This document shows, piece after piece, positions 11,782 to 22,040 of a stretch of DNA of 64,000 nt (position 1 is its first letter; each line of letters begins with the position of its first letter). The notes under the pieces were generated by a model that saw only the letters and a list, made by a program, of their open reading frames with translations, had not been told where the DNA came from and made no database searches. The DNA lies in assembly GCA_030063045.1 (NCBI GenBank), contig JAQSEB010000112.1, positions 248,001 through 312,000 on the forward strand. Reading direction: 5' to 3'. The DNA comes from Pratylenchus scribneri. Taxonomy: Eukaryota; Nematoda; Chromadorea; Rhabditida; Pratylenchidae. Made by a program: the position numbers and the translations under genes.

Positions 11782-12742
11782 TGACAAAAAATTGAATTTA
11801 TTCGCATTTAAATGGGCATAATATCTTTCCAATTTAATTAGTAATTTTGTTAAATTAATTATTGCCTTTACCAAAAAAATATTATATATCTTTTTTAAAT
11901 TGCATATTTTTATAAATATTTTTGTATAAAAATATAGAAAAAATTTTTTATAAATTTGCATAATTATAATTTTAAAATTTATAAAATATTTTCTCAATTA
12001 TCATAAATTTCTAATGTCCCAGCAGCAAAAATGAATGACAATGACGAGAATACGCTTTACAAAAATAAAATTTGCTTGAATTTTACAACCACACATCGAA
12101 GGTTAAAAAATAATAAATTGGAGAGAATTAATTTTAATCAATTCCACAGAAAAGCAATAGACTTCGGCATCGAATATATCATGTAAAAAAGGAGATTAAT
12201 CAATTAAAGCAATTGAAAAAGTTTGCGAATTACCTTTATTTAATTGATAATTTAATAATTAAACAAAAAAATGATTATTTTTACTATTAAAAACCAACAT
12301 ATTTATTCAAAAAATTTACAAAATAATTAAGATTGATGAAATTGCTGAATCGAAGTGTAACAGTAAAATGGGACAGGGAAAGAGAGGAAGATAGCAAATG
12401 CATTAGCAAATGAAGAAGAGGAAGAAGATCAACCGACTTATTCTGATAAAATAATGAAGAAATAAATACATGATTGGATGAGAATGAAAAACTCATGATT
12501 ATAATTTATTACATGCTATTTATTATTATTATATTCCATCATTCATTAGTAATCTAATTTATTTTACTTATTGATCTTTTTTGATAAAATTTTGCTAATT
12601 AATTAAAAGATGCAATTTAATTTTAAATCTGTTGAAGCCACAATTTTAATTCTTATATTTTATTTTATTGCATTCAATAAAGTTTAGTAAGATATTAAAT
12701 ATAATTTTGTCAAATCCACGTATCAATCAAATTCATTAAAAA
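11782..12742. other. Intergenic region with a short two-exon candidate ORF
   Basis: An ATG at 12031 opens a short exon to 12110 (…TTHR, donor AG|GTTAAA). A possible second exon from 12150 gives a tiny 30-40 aa product in one phase, or a longer Lys/Leu-rich frame (KKEINQLKQLKKF) in another. Neither is convincing. From about 12290 to 12530 the sequence is a diverged duplicate of 15550-15810. The rest is AT-rich with nothing seen. Confidence 0.3.
12290..12530 (+). repeat. Duplicated segment, copy 1 (second copy 15550-15810)
   Basis: Both copies begin with AAACCAACATAT, pass through a short frame ending in the related tails DQPTYSDKIMKK-stop (here) and DEPTYSGKIMKK-stop (second copy), and finish with TTACATGCTATTTATT. 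The two segments flank the F-box-like gene on either side. The conserved tail suggests a 3' exon of an old gene or element. I could not find a convincing upstream exon for either copy. Confidence 0.55.
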
Positions 12743-15021
12743 ATGAATGAGGATGAAATTTTTTGGCGTCGATTGCCGCCTGAATTATTGGCTGAAATGC
12801 ATAAATGTTTGCCATTGGCCGATGCCATCAATGTTTTGGTGAATGTACCCACCCGGGCAATTTACCAAAATAATTCGCCCAGAATGCGCCGCACAATTCA
12901 ACGCATTAAAACGGTTTCAATTATTTAAATTTAATATGTTGTTTCTTAAATAAAGCGACATCAGAATATATCAGAAACGAAAAATCTTAATTAATTTAAA
13001 ATTATTCCATACCAATTTTTAAGTCTCTCAATGAATATATTGGCACATTGGTCGGTGATGAAAGTGAAAATAATCGAGAAGAACTGAAGATTAACAATAA
13101 TATTGAATGGAAACCACAATTGGGTACACTATTGCGTTATGGCAGCTGGTTGACAAAAACAAGACAATTCACAATGTTTTCGAGGAATATTATTGGAGTG
13201 CCAGAAAATTTCTTGGGAGAATTACTCCTCCATTTGGCAAATTCAAGGTTCATTCATCATAATTTGATTTTTTGAATTAATTGATTTTTTAAAAATTTTT
13301 TTTATCAAAAATAAGGAAATCAGCTTTCTCTTTCTGGTTTTTTCTTTTAATGGTCATTCATATATCACGGTTAATACTTATTGGAAATAATTCCGAAATT
13401 ATCCAAGCGCTTTAATTTTGGAAATCTTGGCTTCTAGACAAGCTATAAACTCGAGAATGTACTCAAGCACTCGGCATGATAGATTTACTAAATGAAATTT
13501 CGATGCGCCAGAGGCGCTGTAGAGTGTAGACCGGTCTGAAATCGAAATTTCGTATACTAAATCGACAGCCTATTCTTTAGTGTGTACGACACCTAGAAGC
13601 CGAGATTCCCGAAATTAACCAAGAAAGGCACTTACATAATTTCGGAATTAACCAATTTTCAATATTCGCTGCAAAACATATAATTCAATAATAAATAAAA
13701 AATTTTATTTATGAACATTTTAATTTTAGTTTAACACAAATGATGCTTAAACGTGTGGAAATGAATTTCGAGATGGAACAAATTCCATCATTTTTGAAGA
13801 AATTATTTAATGTAAAACAAAATCGCCGAATTTTATTCGAATATGTTAATTTGGAAACGGACAATGATGGCCAAACATTGCCCATTTTTGAAGGAGAATT
13901 GTATAAATGTTACCCTGGATATAAATTGATATTAATTTTGATGAACAAAATGGCTCAAAATAATTGGTTTCAAATTTTGTTATCTTTGGATTCGACGAAA
14001 AAATACATTCGAAGAATGGAATTTGAATCAACAAATTGGGTAAAATAAATTTATTTAATTTATAATTTAGGGTACAGTACAGATACATCGATAAATTTCT
14101 CAGAAATATACTAAAATCAATTTTTTCACTAATTTTTTTTCTAAAAAAAGTCTAATTCTATTTTTTTCACTAATTTTTTTTTTTCAAAGGGCCGAAAGTT
14201 TTTTTTTAAAAACCAAATTTTTTCAAAAATAAATATTTTCAATTTTTTCAAAAAAAATTAAAATTTTAGTAAAAATATTCAAAAACTAATATTGACAAAT
14301 GGCCAAAAATTCCGAAATATTGATGAATATTTTGACATAAAGTCCCTGCAAATCAATAAATATCCGCCTTCTAATAAATAATTATTGAATTAAATATATT
14401 ACAGCCTTTGGACAACAAATTTAAATTTTTACTTGGCTGGTCGAGCAATGTATTTGAGGCAAAAGAAAACATTATGTGGACACCAAATTTGGACATGTTT
14501 CTGCGTCGTGGGGCCGGCCTTACTCCAATTCAACATTTCAGAATGAAGAAACAATATTATTTTAATAGCCTTCCAACTCGTTATATCAATTTTTTGATCA
14601 ACTACATTTCCAATACAAAGTAAAATTTTTAAAATTTTTATTGGTAAAATTTTGGCTTTTATTTTTCAGATATCCAAATGAATTACTTGAATCATTCAGC
14701 ATTAATTTTGCAAATCGTTGTTGTTCATCATCATCATTTATCGATAAAATTTATCAGAATGAAATACCAAAAGGTATAAAAAATTATTTTTATATATTTG
14801 ATGCATTTTTTTATTAAGGTGGAATATTTATAAGCATTGATGGCACCAAAAAATTACATATTCTATCGGCAAAAATTGCAAAAACAAATAAAAAATTAGA
14901 ATTTACTTTGGCCAATATACCAACTAATGGGCAATATAGATTTGATGTTACTGCAGAATTCATCAAGGGATCAACGAAAATTATTCGAATCAAAATCATA
15001 AAGCGAAAGGTAGTGAAATGA
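12743..15021 (+). CDS. F-box-like protein of a nematode-expanded type (~408 aa)
   Basis: Six exons join in phase: 12743-12913, 13024-13247, 13730-14039, 14405-14619, 14670-14773, 14819-15021. The N-terminus (FWRRLPPELLAEMHKCLPL, about residues 7-25) has the LPxELLxxxxxxLxxxD pattern of an F-box. The usual downstream Trp is weak, so the assignment is moderate. After it come two related blocks, one in exon 2 (PQLGTLLRYGSWLTKTRQF) and one in exon 4 (PNLDMFLRRGAGLTPIQHF), suggesting an internal repeat. The C-terminus is beta-rich with Ile and Lys. If it is an F-box protein it would recruit a substrate to an SCF ubiquitin ligase, but no substrate domain is recognisable. Intron 2 carries a fold-back element and the gene is flanked by the duplicated segments described above. 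Confidence 0.7.
13374..13668. mobile_element. Fold-back element in F-box-like gene intron 2
   Basis: Left arm TTGGAAATAATTCCGAAATT ... TTGGCTTCTAGA, right arm CTAGAAGCCGAGATTCCCGA ... AATTTCGGAATTAACCAATT. The core has GAAATTTCGATGCG and ATCGAAATTTCGTATACTAA, also inverted. The core resembles that of the element at 23186-23604 in the lectin gene. Confidence 0.8.
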
Positions 15022-15059
15022 TAAAATTCACTTATTTGAAAATTTAATATAGGGAAAAG

Positions 15060-15462
15060 GAATCTTACATCTAATTTGGGGACATTTTGCATCTAATTAG
15101 ATGCAAAAAAGAGTTCTCAAATAAAACTTTTTTAGGTTTAAGGTTAGGGTTAGATTAGGGACGGCATGGGTCCTAGGGGCTAATTAATAAGTGAACGGGG
15201 CTAGGGATATATAAGGATAAGGGCATGGCCACAAATTTGTTGAGTTATCGCCATTTTTGTGGCCATAAGGTTTTTTGACCAAAACTTGCTAGCCAATGGG
15301 CCAATTTAAGATATTTTAAGCAAAAATTGTAGCTTTTTTCAAGAGCTATCAAATGGTATATTGAACCTATATCTAATCCTAACTAAAAAGTATTATAAAC
15401 TCTTTTTTGCATCTAATTAGATTCAAATTCCCCCAAATTAGATGCAAGAAAAAACTGCACGT
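15060..15462. mobile_element. Fold-back element just 3' of the F-box-like gene
   Basis: Arms of about 55 bp, TTACATCTAATTTGGGGACA then TTTGCATCTAATTAGATGCA, are mirrored by TTTTTTGCATCTAATTAGAT and CCCCCAAATTAGATGCAAGA. Each arm contains its own small palindrome (TGCATCTAATTAGATGCA). The inner part carries GGTTAGGGTTAGATTAGG and CTAATCCTAACT. Confidence 0.75.
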
Positions 15463-15549
15463 TTTATTGAATAATTGTTGCCTTTTTTTAGTTTTTATGC
15501 CAAATTAGTATTTAATTTTTTTGATATGGTGAATTTAACATAAAACATT

Positions 15550-15810
15550 TAGAAAACCAACATATTAATTCAAAAAATTACTAATTAAAAAAATTAAAGA
15601 TTGAAAACATTATTCAAATGAAGTACCAAAATGAAATAGAACTGGGAATGAAGAGGAAGACAACGACAACAAATGATAACGAAGATGAACCAACCTATTC
15701 CGGCAAAATAATGAAGAAATGATCTATGGATGAAAAAGAACAATTCGAAGATGAATTTAAAAATGATATTGATCTGTTTTACAATTTACATGCTATTTAT
15801 TTTTGCTATT
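15550..15810 (+). repeat. Duplicated segment, copy 2
   Basis: Diverged copy of 12290-12530. It keeps one open frame from about 15600 ending DEPTYSGKIMKK-stop (TGA at 15721). Copy 1 has in-frame stops upstream of the equivalent tail, so this copy is the better preserved. Confidence 0.5.
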
Positions 15811-15819
15811 TATTTTCCA

Positions 15820-16588
15820 TCCTCAAGCCTCAACTCTTTTATAGATACATTAATAAAATTAACAATACAGCCTATTCAATAATTGCATTAGTTTTTAGGG
15901 GGACATCCTTTGATGTTAATCATAGGAAAATTCACTTCCATTCTAGCAAAAAAATATTCAAATGTTAGCTGGAGGCATTTTCCCACCATCATTACGCGTC
16001 ATGTGTCATGAATGACCCTGAAATGAATGTGTGTGCTGTGTGGGCAATTGAATATGGTATGGGTAGCATCCAAAATTCCATCACGAGACGCCTATATAAA
16101 AGAATGAGTCCTCTTCTGCCCTCTTCTTATTTCCAATCAATGTTGCATTGCAAGTCGGACAATTTGAGCCTCGGTTCCGGGGCTTCTCTGTTGAGCTGGG
16201 ACGGCCCCAGAAAAATTTGTTCACTTTTAATTGAAAAATTAAACTAAAAATGGCCCGAAAAAGAAAAATTATGATAAAAATATGATATCATAGGAAATTG
16301 GCCTAAAATATAGCCGCTTAAAATAAAAATTTGATCAAAAAATGGTCCGAAAGGAAATTTTTTTCAACTTTTTCCCCCATTTTAGTGGGGCGGCACCGAA
16401 GCCGGTCCCGACCATAAAAAATTCGGCCCCGGTCCCAGCCGCGAACCCCTGTTCAATTTTGTCTCCGACTAAAGCCCTTAATGATACTCACAATTATTAA
16501 AAGTTGCATTTATCCTTCTAAAATATTCCAGATATAATATTTTTAATAAGTTTTTCGTGAAATTATCTTCTAAAAAGCTTATACAAAA
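15820..16588. other. Intergenic region with a GC-richer fold-back sequence
   Basis: No gene is recognised. From about 16153 to 16476 the sequence has inverted ends (GTCGGACAATTTGAGC ... CAATTTTGTCTCCGAC) with CGGTTCCGGGGC and GGCCCCGGTCCC near the ends and AAAAATGGCCCGAAAAAG-type units inside. It is the same general architecture as the other palindromic elements in the window. Confidence 0.55.
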
Positions 16589-19173
16589 ATGGATCAAAAT
16601 AAAAATGGATATATCGTTGAAGATTTGCTGCTGGATGAATTCGAATTTTCAACAATTTTATCAATTAAAATGAATATAAAGAAAATGGGCGAGGAACTTG
16701 TAAAATTGGAGGTAAAATCTGATAAAAAAAAAATTTAAAAAATAAAATATAGGATATAGCAAAGAAAAAGACCGACAATGGAAATCAATTGGGAATGATG
16801 CCAATGGGCGAAAATGTTGGCAAAATGGAAATTAAAATGGTTGGGATTAGCAAAGAAAATGTCGAAATGAAGGATGAAATTACAAAAATGAAAGTGGAAT
16901 TAAATGAATTGGAGGATATATTGGTGGGAAATAAATATGTATTGAGGCTAATGGAGAATGAAATGGCAGAATTGAAGGAGCAAATGCTTGAAAAGAATGC
17001 CGAATTTGAACGACAAATTGGAGAGGTAATTGATCGATTTTATCTGGAGTAAAATGAATTAAAATAATTTAGAATTTAAAATTAAAGAAGAAAGCAATTT
17101 TGAATATTCAAATTGTGCACTATTTTAGGTTACAAAATGAAATATATTTTACTGGCCTAGCATTCTTTAATATCAAATTCATTAGAATTTTTCGATATAA
17201 TAACAGCAATTTTTGTATAAATTTAACTTTCAAATTATTCCAATTCCACTAAATTTATTATTAAAAAATTGTCATTTCATTATTTTAATTTGACTTGTCA
17301 CAATTATAGTTGTCCTTTTTAACTGAACAAATTGACGATGGAACTGAAAATTCATCATGTCAAAATTCGGCTTCTGTTGCTGTCAGCCCATTGCATTATA
17401 GAGCCACGAAAAATGAGTTGGAAGAATGTGCAATAATTCTGGATAACGGTACCGACACCGAGCAAGAAGTATTAATTATAAATAATTTTTCATAGCTTCT
17501 TCGTTTTATTAGTATAACATAGTATATTTAGTTCACTTAATAGAGAAAAAGATCCATACATTTCTTGGATTTTTACATTTTTATTCCTTAATTTGGAGAA
17601 GATTTATTTTTTAGAATCTAAAATTCAAAAGTAACCATTATTCTATTTCTGCAATTACAGATGGCCAATTTAACTGAACAAATTGATGGAAGGGAATGGG
17701 CCAAATACAATTGGAATGAATATAAATTATGTGTAGCGAATTGTTCACCCAATTTGTCTATTTCCGATGGAGGACTAGTATTGAAACATTCCAGCCAGAA
17801 TTTAGGTGAAAATTAGAATAATCTCCGTTTCCATTGAAATCCAATCAATAAATTTATTATTTATTTTAAGATTGGAATTCCGTTCGTGCCACATTCCCAA
17901 TTCCGGCATTCAATTTTCAGGCCCAAAAACCATCAATTACCTTCTATTATGAAGTGCATATTCTCAATACGACATGGTTGGTTTTTACTATTTAAATTTA
18001 TAATTCATTTAAAATTAAAATTTGCCTTTTCAAGTTATTAATTCATTATAAATTAATTAGGGTTGGTTAACCCATAATTTCCAAAATAAAATTTATGCAT
18101 AAAATTATAGGTTTTAGCTTTAAAAAATTTAAACATTTTTCCCAAACAATTTTATTTGTACATATAGAGATTTTGGGGTATACTATAAGGCAGGGTTTCT
18201 ATCAAAAATTTCATAAAAAATTATGATTTTGTGGATAAAATTAGAACATTTAATAAAGGTAATTTAAAATACCGTATTTATTCTATTAGAAGCCCCTGCT
18301 GGACTTATAAATTTCAGAACCCTCTAGGGGGGCTTCAAATAAAGAGAGAGCTTCTAATTGAATAAATATGGTAATTAAAATCGATTTATTCATGTATATT
18401 AATCGCTTATAAATAGTTTTTTTTTATCTCAATAAATTTTTGAATATAGTATTTTGGGCCACAGGGCAAAAATTTACCGAAAAATGAATGCTTAAGAAAA
18501 AATTACAAATTTTAAGCAAAAATGGCTTCTTTGCGAAAAATATGGGAATATTTAAAGGAAAATGTGGCTATTTTATGAAAAATCATACAAAATAAGGCAA
18601 TTTGTCAAAAATAAGGACATTTTTATTTATTCAGATTTGACCTCTCAAAATAAGGACAAATCTTAAAAATAAGGACAGACAGAAACACTGTTTATAAAGT
18701 ATGTCCAATAAATTCATTTATTATCAAATATTCATAATGCAGGAATGGCGGCATTGGCATCGGATTTTGTACCCAGCAATTTCCATTAAAAGGCAAAATT
18801 TTTGGATTGGAGAAAAACTCAAAATCAATTGGAATTTGGCGAAAAGGAGGAATTTGGATCGACGGATTTTCAAATGAATTCGAAAATGAAAATAAAAACT
18901 TCAAAAAAGGGGATACGATTGGACTGGGCATAATTCAACAGTCAAATTCCAAAATTGAATGTTTTGCCAGTTGGAATGGGCAAATGCTTGGTTAAATAAT
19001 TGAAATTATTTACATTTTAATTAAATTCAGGTAAAGCTGAATTGGCTGCAACATTTTTCGATTTGCAACTTTTTCCGGCACTCAGCTTGTTCGATCGGGC
19101 CAATTCAATCCGAATTAATTTTGACAAAGACAAATGGCGATTCAATGAATTCGAACGAGGCTTTGGGAAATGA
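16589..19173 (+). CDS. Coiled-coil and SPRY (B30.2-type) domain protein (~398 aa)
   Basis: Exons 16589-16711, 16753-17025, 17310-17468, 17661-17805, 17871-17976, 18743-18990 and 19031-19173 join in phase. Residues ~40-130 are Lys/Glu/Met-rich heptads (ELKEQMLEKNAEFERQI), a likely coiled coil. The second half is a SPRY fold: the start ITFYYEVHIL, then GGIGIGFC, SIGIWRKGGIWIDG, KKGDTIGLGI, ASWNGQMLG and LFPALSLFDRANSIRINF all match the family's strand order. SPRY domains are protein-binding modules. No signal peptide is present, so this is not an SPRYSEC-style secreted effector as modelled. Oddity: exons 3 and 4 begin with near-identical sequence (SFLTEQIDDG and ANLTEQIDG), and exon 3 read through its donor hits a stop at 17493, so exon duplication or a short isoform is possible. 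Confidence 0.85.
18270..18373. mobile_element. Small MITE (104 bp) in the SPRY gene intron
   Basis: Termini TACCGTATTTATTCTATTAG and CTAATTGAATAAATATGGTA are inverted over about 24 bp around AGAACCCTCTAGGGGGGCTT. A related copy is at 30167-30288, and a partial one near 61735-61960 keeps TTCTATTAGAAGCC. Confidence 0.75.
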
Positions 19174-19275
19174 TAGAAAAATCAAAATTTATCCAATTTA
19201 ATCAATAATCCAGCATCATTTAATTATCAATAATTTAAATTCAAGGAAATTTTCTTCATTTTTTTCTATCATTCA

Positions 19276-20050
19276 TTATTCGAACAATTGCAAATGTTCT
19301 TTTGCCAACATTTCCCATCCATTTGATTCCTTTACCTTATTTTGGTATGATTAATTTTCAATATTATTTTTATTGGATCATTCTACCTTTATCCCATGCA
19401 GCTTGATATATTCAATTGCCTTTGTTTTGAGATATTCAGCAGAATTGCAACTGGCTAATACCAACAATTCACAAGCATTCTCCTTTTCCAAGGAGTCAAC
19501 CAAATGACTTTCACAAAGCATCTAAAAAAAATTTATAAATATTTAATGTTTTTGCCTTTAATCGTTCAAGTTCAAATTTGTCGGCAGCTACCAACAAATC
19601 CTTTGCCATTTCCTTCATTTTTGGTGCTTCTCCGCTGTAACTAAAATTTAAAAAAATTTTTAATTTAATAATTGTTTAAATCGAACATAAATCGAAACAA
19701 TTGTTCAAGTACTTCTGATTTGATGTTGTCAATTTTGAGAATGTTGCTATCAACTTCATCGACCAACTGATTTTTGAACATTACAGCAAATACAGGGGAT
19801 CGACCAGCCAAAATGCATTTGTGAACCTAAAAAATATGTAATTTAAATAAAATCACTGGTTGGATTTATTGTTTTTTTTTAAATGAAAAATTAAAATTTT
19901 TAATCATATTTTTTCTACCATGAATTCTTTTCCATCGTCGGCCTTTATGAGGCAATCCGTATATTGATTTTTCTCAAACAAATTTCCTATATCCTTCACC
20001 ATTCGGCATGCAGGTATTTTGAATTTTTCTTTGTCTTCATCGGCAATAAT
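19276..20050 (-). CDS. BTB/POZ domain protein, SPOP/BATH-like, without visible MATH exons
   Basis: Minus-strand exons 20050-19919, 19826-19687, 19640-19556, 19521-19387 and 19335-19276 join in phase. They give a BTB domain (TDCLIKADDGKEFMVHKCIL, RSPVFAVMFK, IYSGEAPKMKEMAKDLLVAA) followed by the helical BACK-like segment (CELLVLASCNSAEYLKTKAI) and the usual end GWEMLAKEHLQLFE. Family role: Cullin-3 adaptor. SPOP-like proteins have an N-terminal MATH domain. Here only a possible 30-nt upstream exon (20136-20107) is visible before repeat sequence begins, so the gene is 5'-truncated, uses an internal Met in the first exon, or has distant exons outside what I can recognise. The intron 19522-19555 contains no GT at all and must be GC-AG (AAG|GCAAAA). 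Confidence 0.85.
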
Positions 20051-20139
20051 CTATGAATTAAAAAAGATATATTTATATTATAAATTGTGAATCTGAATTA
20101 ATTTACCTTCGTTGTTTCAGAGTTTGTGATGCTCCCCTA

Positions 20140-20415
20140 ATCCGGTGTTTCGTGATTCGGGGTTTCGTGATTTCGGGGTTTCGTTATAACACGTCTTCAA
20201 ATATTCCCGAAAGGAAGTAACGAAAAGAAGTAAGAAACAAACAATTGAAGAGAAATCCCCCAAGCCCCTTCACTTTCCTTTTCATTTCTACAGTAGAAAA
20301 CAAAAGTTTTGATGAAGCCCTAGGCAAACGGTCATTTTGTAAAATGAAGAGGAGAAGGGAATTTAGGGGGTATCCTCGGAAATAAGAAGGAAAATGGAGA
20401 GGGAATATAATATTC
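20140..20415. other. Repeat-derived sequence upstream of the BTB gene
   Basis: Short tandem CGTGATTTCGGGGTTTCGT-like units at 20145-20190, then AT-rich sequence. No MATH exon or promoter motif was recognised. Confidence 0.5.
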
Positions 20416-20418
20416 AAC

Positions 20419-21671
20419 CGCCCGGACTAACAAAATAAGGTTCTCATTCTGGGAATATTTTGAAAATGAGTCCTCATTTTTTAGTTATGCCGCCATTTCG
20501 ACGAATTCCGATTTTGAAGATATCATAAAAATGTGACCTAATATTGAAAATATAGCGAAAATTTTTCATTCATTTGCTCAGTTATTTTTACCCTCATTTT
20601 GTGGAAATTGCTAGGATATGAGTTTAAAAAATGAATTCTGGAAATGAGACTTATTTTCAAAATTTATTTTTTTTCTCGTTTTCTTATCCATAGGAAAATG
20701 AGGTAAAAAATTAATTTAGAAAATTTATTTTTTTTTTTTCATTTCCAATTTTGCCAAAAATCTCTAATCTTTAAAAAACATCTAACGCAAGTCCAAGGAT
20801 CTCGCGCATTCGAGAATCCAAGGATCTTGCGCACTCGAGAATCCCAAGATCCCGCGCATTCGGGAGTCCCAGGATCCCAAGATCCCGCGCACTCGGGGGT
20901 CCCAGGATCTCGAGAATCCCAAGATCCCGCGCACTCGGGAGTCTCAGGACCTCGCGCGAGTCCAATCCCTACGGCTAATACGCCTGAACCATGCCCCAAA
21001 GGGGGCAGCAGCCATGACTTCACCTTATAAATCTGGGTCCTATATAGGCATCATGGGAAAATATTTTTATGAGAAGCACACAATAGGAGGAAATAAACAG
21101 AGCCATCTCTGTTCGTCTAATTCTCTTCACTCTGCCTATTTAAGATGATACACTCATAATTTGCTAAATTCCCTAACATATTCTCATTTTGAAAATATTT
21201 TTAAAAATGTTATTCATTTTCATAATTAATTTTTTGATTAATTGTTTAATTTATTATAAAATAAAAACAAAACGAACTTTGAAAATATCACTCATTTTCA
21301 AAATATTTTTTACTCATTTTCAAAATTCATCTTAAAATCAAAAATATTATGTAATTACTTTTATATTCTGCAACGAGAGATATTCTGGGAAATTTTCCAA
21401 TTCCCAATATATCATCGCAATTTGATATCATTTTGAAAATATTTGCAAAATTTCACTTATTTGATAAATTATTTTTTATTTTATTTTCTCATCCATTTTC
21501 AAATGAGTTTTAATAGGAATCATAAAATAATTGGTGTTCGGCAAAATATTCGAATAATTTGAGTCATTTTTGGGATATTTTAAAAATATCTCAGATCTTT
21601 AAAATATTTCTAAAATTTCCATAAATTTGCTCACTTATTGTTGGATTCCTCCGTTATGATAGTCCGGGCGT
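20419..21671. mobile_element. Large fold-back element (~1.25 kb) with internal GC-rich minisatellite
   Basis: Termini CGCCCGGACTA and TAGTCCGGGCG are exact inverted repeats. Inside, both arms are built of CTCATTTT / AAAATGAG and TTTTGAAAATAT units in opposite orientation. From about 20790 to 20965 lies a GC-rich tandem array of GATCCCGCGCACTCGGGAGT-type units. There is no transposase. No clear target duplication is visible (flanks ATTCAAC / TTTGATA). Confidence 0.75.
20785..20968. repeat. GC-rich minisatellite inside the fold-back element
   Basis: Seven or so copies of a ~24-33 bp unit centred on AAGATCCCGCGCACTCGGGA, each with an internal partial palindrome (CCGCGCACTCGGG). Open frames on both strands here are a by-product of the repeat. 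Confidence 0.85.
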
Positions 21672-22040
21672 TTGATATTAATTGTTAGTTGACCTCCAAA
21701 AGACGACGTCGATGATGACAAAATTAAAACAAAAAACAACGAAAAGATGTATCATATCCCATTAACCACTAGATATCCTCCTACTTTATGTGATCAGTTA
21801 GAGACTAAGGAAATATACTTAACAATGAAGAGGGTAGACATATCGAAGTGGAATAAACTTCAACCGATTTATATTTAACTTAAAGAACCATAGAGGCTGA
21901 TTTTCAAATGGGGAAGGATGGATAATATATAAAATTAATAAAAATACACCGAAAAATAAGAAAAATTTTGAAAAATCATAAAAAAAATTAGCAAAAAAGT
22001 GTTTCGAAAATTTGACCATATATTTCGCTTAAAATTTCTT
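21672..22040. other. Intergenic, nothing recognised
   Basis: AT-rich sequence between the large fold-back element and the 3' end of the minus-strand lectin gene. No coding frame or repeat was identified. Confidence 0.5.

Noticed and set aside
20739..21030. Frames with DPAHSGVPGSQ-type repeats on both strands
   Set aside because: They come from the GC-rich tandem array inside a fold-back element; no start context, splice site or conserved domain.
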